DNA of 64,000 nt, from positions 124,001 through 188,000 of the forward strand of contig NZ_JAVAJF010000003.1 of the NCBI RefSeq assembly GCF_030718085.1. The letters run 5' to 3'. The stretch is from Marinobacter sp. MDS2. Its GTDB lineage: Bacteria > Pseudomonadota > Gammaproteobacteria > Pseudomonadales > Oleiphilaceae. Under the pieces are notes generated by a model that did not search any database, was not told where the DNA came from, and was given only the letters and a program-made list of their open reading frames with translations. The position numbers were made by a program, and so were the translations under genes. Below, piece by piece: positions 47,894 through 57,187 of this stretch (position 1 is its first letter; each line of letters opens with the position of its first letter).

Positions 47894-49201
47894 GTGGTGG
47901 GGGTTCAGCAACGAAAGCTAGGGGTTCATGATCTGGAGATTGGCATGTTCGTGTCTGATCTGGATCGACCGTGGCATGAAACTCCTTTTCCGATTCAGGG
48001 CTTCTATATTCGCTCGCAAAACGACGTGCGGGCGCTCGTCTCTCACTGCAAATGGGTGATGATCGACGAGCCGGAAACCCGCGATTCCGCTGATGTAAAC
48101 TTGCCGCATGTTGTGGGGTTCCAGGCTCGCTCAAGGCAAAGAGCTAAAGGTCGGGAAGAGATTGAACTTCCGCCGCTTAGTATTCGTGAGCCGGTAAACC
48201 ACAAAGTCAGTACTACCCTAAAGAAAGAAATCAAAACCTCGAGAAAACTGTTGGGTGATGCCGAAGGCGCGCTTGAGAGAATGTTCGATTCGGTTCGTTC
48301 AGAGGCCGGTGTAGATGCCCGTCTGGTCGCGGACGTTACCAGAAAAATGGTGAAAAGTGTCTGTCGGCAGCCCAGTGCGCTCTTATGGTTGAGCCGAACG
48401 CGTCAATACGATGATTTTGTGTATCGTCATGCCTTAAATACATCGGTATGGGCCCTGGTGGTTGGGCGCCAGCTTGGTCTTAATGAAGGGCTTTTGAATC
48501 ATCTGGGTGCAGGTTGTTTGTTGTCTCAGGTCGGCAAGACCACGTTGCCGATAGAGATCGTTGAGAGTGAGCAGCAACTGTCCGTGGAAGATTACGAGGT
48601 TTTCAGGACGTATGTGCAGCGAGGCGTTGAGATTCTGAAGCCATCCGGGGTTTCCAAGGCGGTGCTTAGTGTCGTCCAAGGCCATAGAGAGCGCCATAAC
48701 GGCTCGGGCTTTCCCGTTGGATTGGGTGGCGAGCGGATTCCTTTGCTGGCAAAAGTGGCAGGTATTGCCGAGTTCTTCGAATCATTGATCGCGCCCCGTG
48801 AGGGGCAAGAACCCATGACACCCGCTAAGGCAGTGGGTTTACTCTATGAGATGCGCAATATCGAGTTTCAGAAGGATTTGGTCGAGGCGTTTATCCAGGC
48901 TGTAGGCGTTTACCCCGCGGGGACCTTGGTTGAGCTGAATGACGGTAGCCGCGGAGTGGTTGTCTCGCATAGTCCGGAGCGCCGGCTATGGCCGAGCGTT
49001 ATGGTGTTGCAAGCGAGCGAGAAAGGTTCCTTCAAGAGCGGGAGGGTGGTTGATCTTGCACGTTATAACGAAGCAAGAACACAAGGCGAAGTTCTTGCGG
49101 TTCGAGAGTGTCTGCCGCATGGTACCGAGGGTCTGGACCTGATGGCTCTGGATGCGACCAACGAGCCTCGCTGGTCGCTCGGCAAGATTTTTACTCGGTG
49201 A
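47894..49201 (+). CDS. Degenerate HD-GYP domain protein with DUF3391-like N-terminus
   Basis: Cytosolic protein of 435 aa. An N-terminal DUF3391-like segment (LGVHDLEIGMFVSDLDRPW) precedes an HD-GYP domain at about 170-340. Canonical HD-GYP phosphodiesterases hydrolyse c-di-GMP, but here most metal ligands are changed. His179 in YRHALN remains. HD is replaced by Ser211-Gln212 (in SQVGK), the later histidine position by Tyr240, HHE by HRE, and GYP reads GFP at 272-274. The IADxYD motif reads IAEFFE. The protein is probably catalytically dead and may act as a c-di-GMP sensor or scaffold. Start: GTG at 47894 or 47897. The 3' end overlaps the convergent lipoprotein gene by 11 nt. Confidence 0.85.
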   Translation: MVGVQQRKLGVHDLEIGMFVSDLDRPWHETPFPIQGFYIRSQNDVRALVSHCKWVMIDEPETRDSADVNLPHVVGFQARSRQRAKGREEIELPPLSIREPVNHKVSTTLKKEIKTSRKLLGDAEGALERMFDSVRSEAGVDARLVADVTRKMVKSVCRQPSALLWLSRTRQYDDFVYRHALNTSVWALVVGRQLGLNEGLLNHLGAGCLLSQVGKTTLPIEIVESEQQLSVEDYEVFRTYVQRGVEILKPSGVSKAVLSVVQGHRERHNGSGFPVGLGGERIPLLAKVAGIAEFFESLIAPREGQEPMTPAKAVGLLYEMRNIEFQKDLVEAFIQAVGVYPAGTLVELNDGSRGVVVSHSPERRLWPSVMVLQASEKGSFKSGRVVDLARYNEARTQGEVLAVRECLPHGTEGLDLMALDATNEPRWSLGKIFTR

Positions 49202-50315
49202 CCAGTACCCGGAGCGACTTTCGAATCCAGCGATAGTCTTTTGCCGGCTTGAAGTTGATCAGAATTTCAGACTCGCTGCCAGCGCTGCCGTCCACGAAGT
49301 ATTCGACGCTCGCTTCTTGCCAGCTCCAGGTATGAACGGATACGTCTTGTGGGCGTGTACTGATTGCTTCGATTCCATTCTTTGCCAGGGCGATATCGCC
49401 GCCCACTTTTCGAATCGAGAGGGGTTTCAAGGCGGTGTCACTTGCCGGGTGCGAGGCGGCATGGCCTGAAAGATAGTATTGTCTGCTGATTGCATTAGTG
49501 ATGCCTGCCAGCTCTTTGGTCAGATACTCTTTGGCGCCCTGGGTGTCGATGTCCTCGATGCTCCGAACGGATTGTAATATGCGCTCTCGCAAGGCTTTTA
49601 GGTCCTGCTTGTAGGTTGTGTCGGGGTCGATTTCTTCGTCGTTGTCGGGCCGTTCTGGCGCACTTTCAATATCTGTCAGCGTAGGAGGTTGTTGGCACAA
49701 CTGATCGTCTTTTTCGTAAAAACAGATGCTGGCTAACAACTGGTTTGCAGCAGATTCTGGTGCTTCAAACTCGGCCGTGGGTATCGCGAAATCGACCTCC
49801 GAGGGGAGAGCCGGGTCGTTTATCGCAGCGTTAAGCTGGTCGATCACCCGATGCCGGATGTCGATGCCTTTGCTGTCTTGGATGATTTCCGTCCAGTTCA
49901 GCGCCATCAGGAATCGGGTGCGGTTTAGCAGTTCTTGGTTATTGAGCAGCGATGACTCGGTTAACGCGTGATCGCTGAGATTTTGACTATCAATCTTGGC
50001 GGTTTCTAACGCATCGCGAAGTTCTGGTTGAAAGTCGAGAAAGCTGACAAATGCTTTCGCCGGTATGTTTTCCGCGATTGAAAGTGCGCCGACTTTCAGA
50101 GACAAGGTTTCGCCGGGGTAATATTGAAACCTGCCTTGGGCATCGGTTGTGTTTTGACGGGAGCTGGTCGTGTAAGTCAGGCCGCTTATGCCGCGGCTTT
50201 GGATTTGGCCGGTGAGGGCATCGTCTGAACCGGAGCCTCCATCGTCAAAGCATGCTGACAATAGAAAGGCGGTGGAGAGTGTCAGTAGTAGATGGCGCAG
50301 ATGAGCGAGTTCCAT
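49191..50315 (-). CDS. Hypothetical lipoprotein with acidic, serine/glycine-rich start
   Basis: Probable lipoprotein of 374 aa: signal (LLLTLSTAFLLSAC) with lipobox LSAC, followed by a flexible FDDGGSGSDD linker. The early mature region GLTYTTSSRQNTTDAQGRFQYYPGETLSLKVG resembles the carboxypeptidase-regulatory-like strand pattern seen in other Marinobacter and Alteromonas lipoproteins. The rest is helical and acidic, with no catalytic motif seen. Function unknown. Its stop overlaps the HD-GYP gene end by 11 nt. Confidence 0.6.
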   Translation of the reverse strand: MELAHLRHLLLTLSTAFLLSACFDDGGSGSDDALTGQIQSRGISGLTYTTSSRQNTTDAQGRFQYYPGETLSLKVGALSIAENIPAKAFVSFLDFQPELRDALETAKIDSQNLSDHALTESSLLNNQELLNRTRFLMALNWTEIIQDSKGIDIRHRVIDQLNAAINDPALPSEVDFAIPTAEFEAPESAANQLLASICFYEKDDQLCQQPPTLTDIESAPERPDNDEEIDPDTTYKQDLKALRERILQSVRSIEDIDTQGAKEYLTKELAGITNAISRQYYLSGHAASHPASDTALKPLSIRKVGGDIALAKNGIEAISTRPQDVSVHTWSWQEASVEYFVDGSAGSESEILINFKPAKDYRWIRKSLRVLVTE

Positions 50316-50562
50316 GGTGTGTCGTACAATCCCTTCGCGGTCACCTGATTAGCCAGAGGCAGTTACAGGCTTTGTAAGTTGTTGTAACGGCATTATAGGG
50401 AGGGTGGTTCGTCTATATCGGGAAACCTGTCGCAGTTTGGGGGTTTCGTGCGTGGCTGATGAATGTCGCGCACTGCCTTGAAATTTGGTGAAATGCCTCA
50501 ATCACATAGCGCACTACATATTTTTCGCTCGTGCGGTGCATTCATTAACAGCGGTTCCACTT

Positions 50563-51513
50563 ATGACCTATGCATTGGAAATTGAAGGACTTGAGAAACG
50601 TTATGGCGATGGTTTCTACGCCCTGAAAGGAATCGATCTCCAGGTCGCTGAGGGCGATTTTTTTGCTTTGTTGGGCCCTAATGGCGCGGGCAAATCGACC
50701 ACACTGGGAATCGTGTCGTCGCTGGTGAACAAGTCGTCGGGTAAGGTCCGAGTATTCGGCAAGGATATTGATACTGAGTTATCGGATGCGAAGCTTAACC
50801 TCGGTGTGGTGCCTCAGGAGTTTAATTTCAATCAGTTTGAAAAGGTATTTGATATTGTCACCACGCAGGCGGGGTACTACGGAATTCCCCTGAAAAAGGC
50901 CCGCGTGTCCGCCGAGAAATATTTGAAAAAACTGGGATTGTGGGACAAACGCGATACTCCGGCCCGCATGTTGTCTGGAGGCATGAAACGGCGTCTTATG
51001 ATAGCGCGAGCATTGGTGCATGAGCCGCGGTTGTTAATACTGGATGAGCCCACCGCCGGTGTGGACATCGAGCTGCGCCGCTCCATGTGGCAGTTTCTTG
51101 AAGAAATTAACCGGCAGGGCACCACCATTATCCTGACCACCCATTATCTGGAAGAAGCGGAAGCTCTGTGCCGGAATATCGCCATCATTGACCATGGCGA
51201 GATCATTCGTCACACCAGCAAGCGGGAATTGCTTCAGCAATTGAGTGTCGAGGCCTTTATTCTGGATACCGAACAAACACTGGATGCCGCACCCGAGCTG
51301 GGCGGATTTAAATGCGCGATTAACGGCGATGGTGCGCTGGAAGTCGAGGTGGCGAAAGGGCAGGGGCTCAACGCACTCTTCATGGAATTGGAAAAGCAAG
51401 GTATCAAGGTTAGCAGTATGCGAACCAAGGCTAACCGCCTCGAAGAGTTGTTTGTGCGAATGGTGGAAGAGAATGCGGCTGAAGCCAAAAAGACGAAGGA
51501 GGGCGCAGCATGA
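50563..51513 (+). CDS. yadG: ABC transporter ATP-binding protein, YadG-like
   Basis: ATPase of 316 aa of the ABC-2 exporter type. Walker A GPNGAGKST, signature LSGGMKRRLMIARAL, Walker B LLILDEPTAGVD and the switch histidine in TTHYLEEAE are present. It also carries a C-terminal extension of about 90 residues. The ATG at 50563 begins the family N-terminus TYALEIEGLEKRYGD; the longer frame from 50485 is rejected. It overlaps the permease gene by 4 nt. The transported compound is unknown. The 247-nt gap upstream (50316-50562) holds no other recognised feature. Confidence 0.92.
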   Translation: MTYALEIEGLEKRYGDGFYALKGIDLQVAEGDFFALLGPNGAGKSTTLGIVSSLVNKSSGKVRVFGKDIDTELSDAKLNLGVVPQEFNFNQFEKVFDIVTTQAGYYGIPLKKARVSAEKYLKKLGLWDKRDTPARMLSGGMKRRLMIARALVHEPRLLILDEPTAGVDIELRRSMWQFLEEINRQGTTIILTTHYLEEAEALCRNIAIIDHGEIIRHTSKRELLQQLSVEAFILDTEQTLDAAPELGGFKCAINGDGALEVEVAKGQGLNALFMELEKQGIKVSSMRTKANRLEELFVRMVEENAAEAKKTKEGAA

Positions 51514-52283
51514 CACCTCTGGCACTCTGGACGGCGTTTCAGACCATCGTTCTGCGAGAAATTCGGCGGTTTACACGGATCTGGCCGCAGACACTGCTGC
51601 CACCCGCGGTCACCATGACGCTGTATTTCATCATCTTTGGTAGTTTGATTGGCTCACGCATTGGTGATATGGGCGGCTTTGACTACATGCAGTTTATTGT
51701 CCCGGGGCTGATCATGATGGCGGTGATCACCAACTCATACGCTAACGTGGTGTCGTCGTTTTTCTCGATGAAGTTCCAGCGCAGCATCGAAGAGTTGTTG
51801 GTGTCGCCGGTGCCTAACTGGACGATTCTGGCCGGCTATGTTGTTGGTGGCATGTCCCGTGGACTGATTATCGGGCTGATTGTAACGCTGTTGTCGCTGG
51901 CCTTTACGCAGCTGGCAATCCATAACTTGCCGATGGTGATTATTACCGTTTTCCTGACCTCGGCGCTGTTCTCGCTGGGTGGTTTTATCAACGCCATGTT
52001 GGCAACCAAGTTCGATGATATCTCGATTGTACCGACGTTCGTGCTCACGCCGCTAACCTACCTTGGCGGGGTGTTTTACAGCATCGATCTTTTGCCAACG
52101 TTCTGGCAGAACGTATCGTTAGCCAACCCGATTCTGTACATGGTGAATGGCTTTCGCTACGGCATACTGGGTGTTTCGGATGTTAATCCGTTCGTTTCGC
52201 TTGGTATGATTCTGGGCTTTATTGTTCTGCTTTCCGTTATTGCCTTGCGCATGTTGGCGCGCGGCAAAGGCATTCGACACTAA
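51510..52283 (+). CDS. yadH: ABC-2 transporter permease, YadH-like
   Basis: Inner-membrane permease of 257 aa with six hydrophobic segments. The ABC-2 hallmarks are PQTLLPPAVTMTLYFIIFGSLIG near the start, the central FSMKFQRSIEELLVSPV and VLTPLTYLGGVFYSIDLLP. The start codon lies within the upstream ATPase stop (ATGA). The pair forms a complete exporter; the substrate is not known. Confidence 0.92.
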   Translation: MTPLALWTAFQTIVLREIRRFTRIWPQTLLPPAVTMTLYFIIFGSLIGSRIGDMGGFDYMQFIVPGLIMMAVITNSYANVVSSFFSMKFQRSIEELLVSPVPNWTILAGYVVGGMSRGLIIGLIVTLLSLAFTQLAIHNLPMVIITVFLTSALFSLGGFINAMLATKFDDISIVPTFVLTPLTYLGGVFYSIDLLPTFWQNVSLANPILYMVNGFRYGILGVSDVNPFVSLGMILGFIVLLSVIALRMLARGKGIRH

Positions 52284-52303
52284 TTTGGAACCCGGTAACC
52301 GAT

Positions 52304-53122
52304 ATGGCACTTGATAACGCTCCGCTGGGGAAATCCAGCGACTACCCGGATCAGTACGATCCTTCGCTGTTGTTTCCGGTAGCCCGGGAAGAGAATCGCC
52401 GGCGTATTGGACTTGAGGATGGGCGCTGGCCCTGGTTTGGCGAAGATATGTGGCAGGCATGGGAGCTGTCCTGGCTGCGCCCCGGTGGCGTGCCTGTGGT
52501 GGCGTGGGCGGAGATTCGCTTCCCCGCTGCCTCGCCTTCGATTGTTGAGAGTAAATCTTTAAAGTTGTATCTCAACTCTCTGAATCAGCAAGTTTTTTCG
52601 TCTGAAGCGCAAGTCACAGAAACGATCATCCGGGATTTGTCCAAGGTGTGTGGCGGTGCTGTTCACGTGCAGATGCGTAGTGTCGATGAAACTGCCCCGG
52701 CGGTGGGCCGGCCAGACGGCTGCGAGTTGATCGATAACGAGGCGGTGGGCGATGTCGTGTACGAATACGCGCCGGATTCGCTGTTGGCGAATGGTCCCGA
52801 GGTAACGGAGGGGCTCTGTTCTCACTTGTTGAAGAGTAACTGCCCGGTCACGGGGCAGCCCGATTGGGCAACGATCTTTATCCGCTATACCGGTCCGGCC
52901 ATTGATCGGGCTGGATTGCTGCGTTACATCATCAGCTTCCGCCAGAAACAAGACTTTCATGAGCACTGTGTAGAAACCGTGTTTACCGATTTGATGCAGC
53001 GTTGTAAGCCCACGGAATTGATGGTGTGTGCCCGATACACTCGCCGGGGCGGGTTGGATATTAACCCTTGGCGAAGCACTTGCCCTGAGGATGGCGTGGG
53101 GCCGAGGCTGGTTCGGCAGTAG
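52304..53122 (+). CDS. queF: NADPH-dependent 7-cyano-7-deazaguanine reductase QueF (long form)
   Basis: Reduces preQ0 to preQ1 in queuosine biosynthesis. The 272-aa protein is the long, bimodular type. The N-terminal module carries the QueF motif ESKSLK near 82-87 and the C-terminal half the catalytic Cys180 in SNCPVTGQPDW with Asp187. VETVFTDLM and RYTRRGGLDINPWRST complete the family pattern. It follows the exporter genes by 20 nt and may share their transcript. Confidence 0.96.
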   Translation: MALDNAPLGKSSDYPDQYDPSLLFPVAREENRRRIGLEDGRWPWFGEDMWQAWELSWLRPGGVPVVAWAEIRFPAASPSIVESKSLKLYLNSLNQQVFSSEAQVTETIIRDLSKVCGGAVHVQMRSVDETAPAVGRPDGCELIDNEAVGDVVYEYAPDSLLANGPEVTEGLCSHLLKSNCPVTGQPDWATIFIRYTGPAIDRAGLLRYIISFRQKQDFHEHCVETVFTDLMQRCKPTELMVCARYTRRGGLDINPWRSTCPEDGVGPRLVRQ

Positions 53123-53128
53123 GCGAGG

Positions 53129-54568
53129 TTAGTCTGAGTCGTCTTCCTGTCGGAGGCGATCGGCGGCATCTTCGAGTGCGGTCAGAATCGCTCTGCGCTC
53201 GCGCTCGGTGATCTTGTCCGAATCCAGATACATGGCAAAGCCGCTGTGTTCGTGTTCCAGAAAGCTGCGGTTGGGCCCCATGTCCCGGCGGAAGTCGACG
53301 ACTTCGTAAATCGGCACCGGCTTGCCGAAGCCTTTTACGGTAATTTCGCCTTTGTCCCGGCACATGATGCGGTCTTTGATCAGCGAGAAGGTCTCGTAGG
53401 AAATTAGAATCTCGCCAGCTTCGGCCAGTGATTCAAGCCGGCTGGCCAGGTTCACTTCTTTGCCGATGATGGTGTAATCCATACGGTTCTCGGCGCCAAA
53501 GTTGCCGACGGTGGTGTATCCCGTGCTGATTCCCATGCGTATTTCCAGCGGGGTTTTAATGCCCTGACTGCGCCATTTCTGCCGCATGATCTTCATGTGT
53601 TTGCGCATGTCGATGGCCATGGATACGCACGCAAAGGCATCTTCACGCTGACCGCGGCTGGTCGGGTCGCCAAAAAATACCATAATGGAGTCGCCAACAA
53701 ACTTGTCGATGGTGCCTCCATAGCGCAGCGCTACCTGGGACATTTCATTGAAGTAGTGGTTCAGGAGCTCGGTAAGGGCTTCGGGTTCCATCTCTTCTGA
53801 CAGCTCTGTGAAGCCTTTGATGTCGGAAAAAAAGACCGCCAGCTTTTTGCGCTGGGTTTCCAGCCGAACATCGCGTTCGCCGGTAAAGATGGACTGCCAC
53901 ACCTGTGGCGAGAGGTATTTCGACAATTTATGAGAGAGCGCAATGGATTGCTCTCGCTGGTTCTGGATTTGGGTTTTCGCGTAGAGCAGGGCTCTTGCCT
54001 GAACGTGGGAGTAATAAGCGGTCACGCAGATGTAAACGCCGGTAGCCAACAGGGCTACGACGCTGGTCAGAAGCGGGGCTTGCAGATTGTCTGCGGTGCC
54101 AAAGGTTGCTACGGCAGCGGCCAGTGAGGCAGCGGTCAGTGCTGTTCCGAACAGCCATTGTCGAATGCCGCCGATAATCAGGCAGCTGAACATCAGCATT
54201 AAAACGATGGCGGTGGAGGGAATGGCAACCAGGCCCAGCGCACCGATTAGCGCGCCACCAAAAATACAGTCCAGCAGAAGCATTTTTTGGCGAATACGCG
54301 GAGAATTTCTCAGGAACGTGCGTCGGGTGATCAGATGGGCAAGGTGCGGCCAAACCATGGCGATTGCCACTAACCACAGAAACCACAGTGCAAATATATC
54401 CTGGATAACGCCGGTTACAGTAATGATCGAGGTAGATGCATACGCCAGAATGCGACCACTGTAGTCTGGCATAGGGGGAATAACGACGGTGTTATCGTAG
54501 GGGTCGTTTGATAAAACCTTTCCGGAGCTGGCGGAAACGTTGCGAAGCTCTGCCGGAGCACTCATCAT
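53129..54568 (-). CDS. cyaB: MASE2-containing class III adenylate cyclase (CyaB-like)
   Basis: Membrane-bound cyclase of 479 aa making cAMP. About six hydrophobic segments (residues 40-200) form a MASE2-like sensor, followed by a linker (AKTQIQNQREQSIALSHKLS) and a class III catalytic domain at about 240-430. Both metal aspartates are visible, in FFSDIKGFT and GDSIMVFFGDP, as are the lysine of IDKFVGD and the DYTIIGKEVNLASRLES motif with transition-state Asn/Arg. The layout matches Pseudomonas CyaB, which supplies cAMP for Vfr. The ATG at 54568 is immediately followed by another ATG. The 212-nt gap to the next gene holds both divergent promoters, not resolved. Confidence 0.92.
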   Translation of the reverse strand: MMSAPAELRNVSASSGKVLSNDPYDNTVVIPPMPDYSGRILAYASTSIITVTGVIQDIFALWFLWLVAIAMVWPHLAHLITRRTFLRNSPRIRQKMLLLDCIFGGALIGALGLVAIPSTAIVLMLMFSCLIIGGIRQWLFGTALTAASLAAAVATFGTADNLQAPLLTSVVALLATGVYICVTAYYSHVQARALLYAKTQIQNQREQSIALSHKLSKYLSPQVWQSIFTGERDVRLETQRKKLAVFFSDIKGFTELSEEMEPEALTELLNHYFNEMSQVALRYGGTIDKFVGDSIMVFFGDPTSRGQREDAFACVSMAIDMRKHMKIMRQKWRSQGIKTPLEIRMGISTGYTTVGNFGAENRMDYTIIGKEVNLASRLESLAEAGEILISYETFSLIKDRIMCRDKGEITVKGFGKPVPIYEVVDFRRDMGPNRSFLEHEHSGFAMYLDSDKITERERRAILTALEDAADRLRQEDDSD

Positions 54569-54780
54569 CTTACTGGCGCACCCATACGGTCACGCTGAAC
54601 GTAGATACGTCCTGTTTGTCAGCGCTGTGATTTGGTTGAGTGTGGCTCATGGTGAGTGCCGAAAGTTTTTTATTGGTAGTATCTGCGACTAAAGGTTAAC
54701 AGTATTACGTATTACCCACAATTAACCCAGGTCAACAGAAACGACGATTTTGCACACACTTGTATGAATAGCGAGAGTAT

Positions 54781-55362
54781 ATGAGTTCTATTACCCAGTT
54801 TCTTATGGAGCGCTCGTCGGAACCGCGGCTAGAGGCACCGGCTCCGCCCCGTGATGTGGTCGATCTGGCGTTTCAGTGCGCTGCTCGAGCGCCAGATCAT
54901 GCGCTGCTGCGTCCGTGGCGGTACCTCGTTATCGAAGGTGAAGCATTGGTTGCGCTTGGAGAGCTGTTTGCGAGATCGGGCTGCGTGGATGCCACTGAGA
55001 AGGCCCGTGAAAATGCCAGGAAAGCGCCGCTTCGTGCGCCGATGGTGATCGTGGGTATCGCATCGCCTAAGCCCCACAAAAAAGTACCGGATGTTGAACA
55101 GGTGATGTCGGCGGCATCTGGGATGTCGTTCTTGTCGCTGGCACTCTCTGATGCCGGCTATGGCATCATGTGGCGTTCAGGCGCCTTTGCCTACGATCCC
55201 GTTATTCGTGAAGGGCTGGGCTTGGCAGAAGATGAGATTATTACAGGTTTCCTTTATACCGGAACCGTTTCTTCCCGTAAGCCTCCCGTTCCCCGACCAT
55301 CGAGTGGAGAGTTCGTCGAGGAGTGGTTGGGGCCCGAACAATCCCGCCCCTGGAGCGCTTGA
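54781..55362 (+). CDS. Nitroreductase family protein, YdjA-like
   Basis: FMN-dependent oxidoreductase of 193 aa. The N-terminal AFQCAARAPDHALLRPWRYLVIEG is the YdjA/TdsD-type FMN-binding start, with ARAPDH corresponding to the usual RRSxR-like phosphate contact. SAASGMSFLSLALSDAGYGIMWRSGA is the central helix/loop. YdjA-type enzymes reduce nitro compounds; the physiological substrate is unknown. Start: ATG at 54781, directly upstream-facing to the cyclase gene. Confidence 0.9.
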   Translation: MSSITQFLMERSSEPRLEAPAPPRDVVDLAFQCAARAPDHALLRPWRYLVIEGEALVALGELFARSGCVDATEKARENARKAPLRAPMVIVGIASPKPHKKVPDVEQVMSAASGMSFLSLALSDAGYGIMWRSGAFAYDPVIREGLGLAEDEIITGFLYTGTVSSRKPPVPRPSSGEFVEEWLGPEQSRPWSA

Positions 55363-55462
55363 CGGCTGGGTGGCAGGATGAGGAAACAGCTTGCCGCCTT
55401 TTCCTGGTTTTTGCCGAACTGCCGACTTGAAACGGCACGAATATTTCAACCCACCCCCTATG

Positions 55463-55490
55463 AAGCCTGCGTTCCTGCAGGCTTTTCTGT
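55463..55490 (+). terminator. Hairpin after the nitroreductase gene
   Basis: Stem AAGCCTGC / GCAGGCTT with a 6-nt loop followed by a T-rich run (TTCTGTTTTT). It ends just before the sigma-54 promoter of the flagellar operon. Confidence 0.8.
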
Positions 55491-55493
55491 TTT

Positions 55494-55509
55494 TGGCATC
55501 CTGCTTGCT
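55494..55509 (+). promoter_or_regulatory. Sigma-54 promoter of the flgB operon
   Basis: TGGCATCCTGCTTGCT has the -24 GG (55495-55496) and -12 GC (55507-55508) separated by exactly 10 nt and matches the RpoN consensus TGGCACGNNNNTTGCW well. It lies about 75 nt upstream of flgB. RpoN/FleQ-type control of flgB operons is known in related genera. Confidence 0.82.
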
Positions 55510-55582
55510 TTATCCCCTTCAGAACGCAAAACCGGCAATCACTGACTGATCAGAAAGCCGGGGCAGATTTCAGGAGGCAGGC

Positions 55583-55981
55583 ATGGCAATTTCATTCGAT
55601 AGCGCATTGGGTATTCATGAGCAGGCTCTTCAGGGCCGCGTTAAGCGGGCAGAAGTGCTGGCGAATAATCTGGCAAACGCCGATACCCCGGGCTACAAGG
55701 CGCGTGATATCGACTTTCGGGCCATGATGCAGAAGGCGCAGAATGAAATGAGTGGCGTTCAGATGACCACCACCCACAGCTCTCACATGGAAGCCTCAGG
55801 ATCCGGGGCCGATGGTGAGTTGTTGTACCGCACCCCTCACCAGCCCTCGGTTGACGGGAATACCGTAGATGCGCAACAGGAACAAACCCGCTTTATGCGC
55901 AACGCCATGGATTACCAAGCCAGCTTCCAGTTTCTCAGCAGTAAATTTTCCGGACTGACCAAAGCCCTAAAGGGTGAGTAA
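55583..55981 (+). CDS. flgB: Flagellar proximal rod protein FlgB
   Basis: Rod subunit of 132 aa assembling in the periplasm on the MS ring. The N-terminal NNLANADTPGYKARDIDF is the rod/hook signature and the C-terminal MRNAMDYQASFQFLSSKF the terminal helix. CAGGAGGCAGGC precedes the ATG. First gene of the flgBCDEFGHIJK operon. Confidence 0.97.
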   Translation: MAISFDSALGIHEQALQGRVKRAEVLANNLANADTPGYKARDIDFRAMMQKAQNEMSGVQMTTTHSSHMEASGSGADGELLYRTPHQPSVDGNTVDAQQEQTRFMRNAMDYQASFQFLSSKFSGLTKALKGE

Positions 55982-56013
55982 GCCGCAGCCATTTTTGAGT
56001 GAAGGAGACAGTC

Positions 56014-56463
56014 ATGTCACTGGGTAACATTTTCGACATCGCGGGTTCGGGCATGACCGCGCAGTCACTGCGGCTGAACACCACCGCCTCGAACATTGCC
56101 AACGCCGAAACCGCCAGTTCAAGCACGGAGGGCACCTATCGAGCGCGCAAACCCGTGTTCGCGGCGATTCAGCAGTCCATGCTGAACCCGGAGCAACAAG
56201 CCTTTGGTACCAACCCGCAAGAAGGCGCGGGTGCGGGCGTTCGGGTTGAAGGAATCGTGGAAAGCGATGCCGAGCTGCAAATGCGGTACGAGCCTAACCA
56301 TCCGGCAGCAAACGAAGACGGTTACGTGTTCTATCCGAACGTCAATGTGGTGGAAGAAATGGCGGACATGATGTCGTCATCGCGAAGTTTTCAGATGAAC
56401 GTGGATGTGATGAATACCGCGAAATCCATGATGCAGCGTATCTTGACGCTGGGTCAGCAGTAA
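56014..56463 (+). CDS. flgC: Flagellar proximal rod protein FlgC
   Basis: Rod subunit of 149 aa. The N-terminal SLGNIFDIAGSGMTAQSLRLN and LNTTASNIANAETASSS resemble the rod signature, and the C-terminus ends SRSFQMNVDVMNTAKSMMQRILTLGQQ. AAGGAGA upstream favours the ATG at 56014 over the earlier codon at 55999. Lies 32 nt after flgB. Confidence 0.97.
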   Translation: MSLGNIFDIAGSGMTAQSLRLNTTASNIANAETASSSTEGTYRARKPVFAAIQQSMLNPEQQAFGTNPQEGAGAGVRVEGIVESDAELQMRYEPNHPAANEDGYVFYPNVNVVEEMADMMSSSRSFQMNVDVMNTAKSMMQRILTLGQQ

Positions 56464-56481
56464 TAGGGCGAGGAGAAAGTG

Positions 56482-57159
56482 ATGAGTGCAGTAAATTCAG
56501 CGTCTGCCGCCGATGTGCTGGGCCAGTACCGAGTTCAGCAAGACAGCAAAGCCCAGGGGGGCAGCGAGCTTGGTAAAGATGCCTTCATGGAGTTGATGTT
56601 GGCGCAGATGAAGAATCAGAACCCGCTGGAGCCGCAGGACAACGGTGATTTCATTTCTCAGCTAGCTCAGTTCAGTTCTCTGGAAGAAATGCAGAATCTG
56701 ACTGGCACCGTAGGCGAAGTGGCCGGCCAGTTCCGTTCTAGTCAGGCGCTGCAGGCGTCGGCCATGGTGGGCAAGACCGTTCTGGCTCCGTCCAGTGTGG
56801 GCATTCTGGGCGCAGAGGGCGAAGTGACCGGCACGATTGAAGTTCCTGCTTCCACAGGTGGTTTGCGGCTGTCGGTTATGAGCCAGTCAGGCGAGCTTGT
56901 TCGGCAGATTGATATGGGTAGCAGCAAGGCTGGTGTGGTGTCTTTTCGTTGGGATGGTCAAGACGGCAACGGCAATGCTTTGCCGCCCGGCCCGTACCAG
57001 ATTGTTGCACAGGGTAGTTACCCATCCGGGCCGCAGCAGTTGGGCACCATGGTCAGTGCGAACGTAGACAGTGTGTCTTTGAATAACGGTGGCTCGATTA
57101 CATTGAATCTTGCTGGCATGGGCTCGATTGCCCTGTCTGACGTCAAGCAAATTAACTGA
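56482..57159 (+). CDS. flgD: Flagellar hook assembly scaffold FlgD
   Basis: Hook-cap protein of 225 aa that directs hook subunit addition. LGKDAFMELMLAQMKNQNPLEPQDNGDFISQLAQFSSLEEM is the FlgD N-terminal signature, followed by a small beta domain ending in GSIALSDVKQIN. GGAG 6 nt upstream supports the ATG at 56482. Confidence 0.97.
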   Translation: MSAVNSASAADVLGQYRVQQDSKAQGGSELGKDAFMELMLAQMKNQNPLEPQDNGDFISQLAQFSSLEEMQNLTGTVGEVAGQFRSSQALQASAMVGKTVLAPSSVGILGAEGEVTGTIEVPASTGGLRLSVMSQSGELVRQIDMGSSKAGVVSFRWDGQDGNGNALPPGPYQIVAQGSYPSGPQQLGTMVSANVDSVSLNNGGSITLNLAGMGSIALSDVKQIN

Positions 57160-57187
57160 ACCGGTGTCGGACCAGGAGGTATAAGTC

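Noticed and set aside
53129..54568. Guanylate cyclase or diguanylate cyclase
   Set aside because: The catalytic motifs are class III nucleotide cyclase, not GGDEF, and the MASE2 layout matches adenylate cyclases.
55378..55554. Short open frame between the nitroreductase gene and flgB
   Set aside because: It runs through the hairpin at 55463 and the sigma-54 promoter at 55494 and has no ribosome site.
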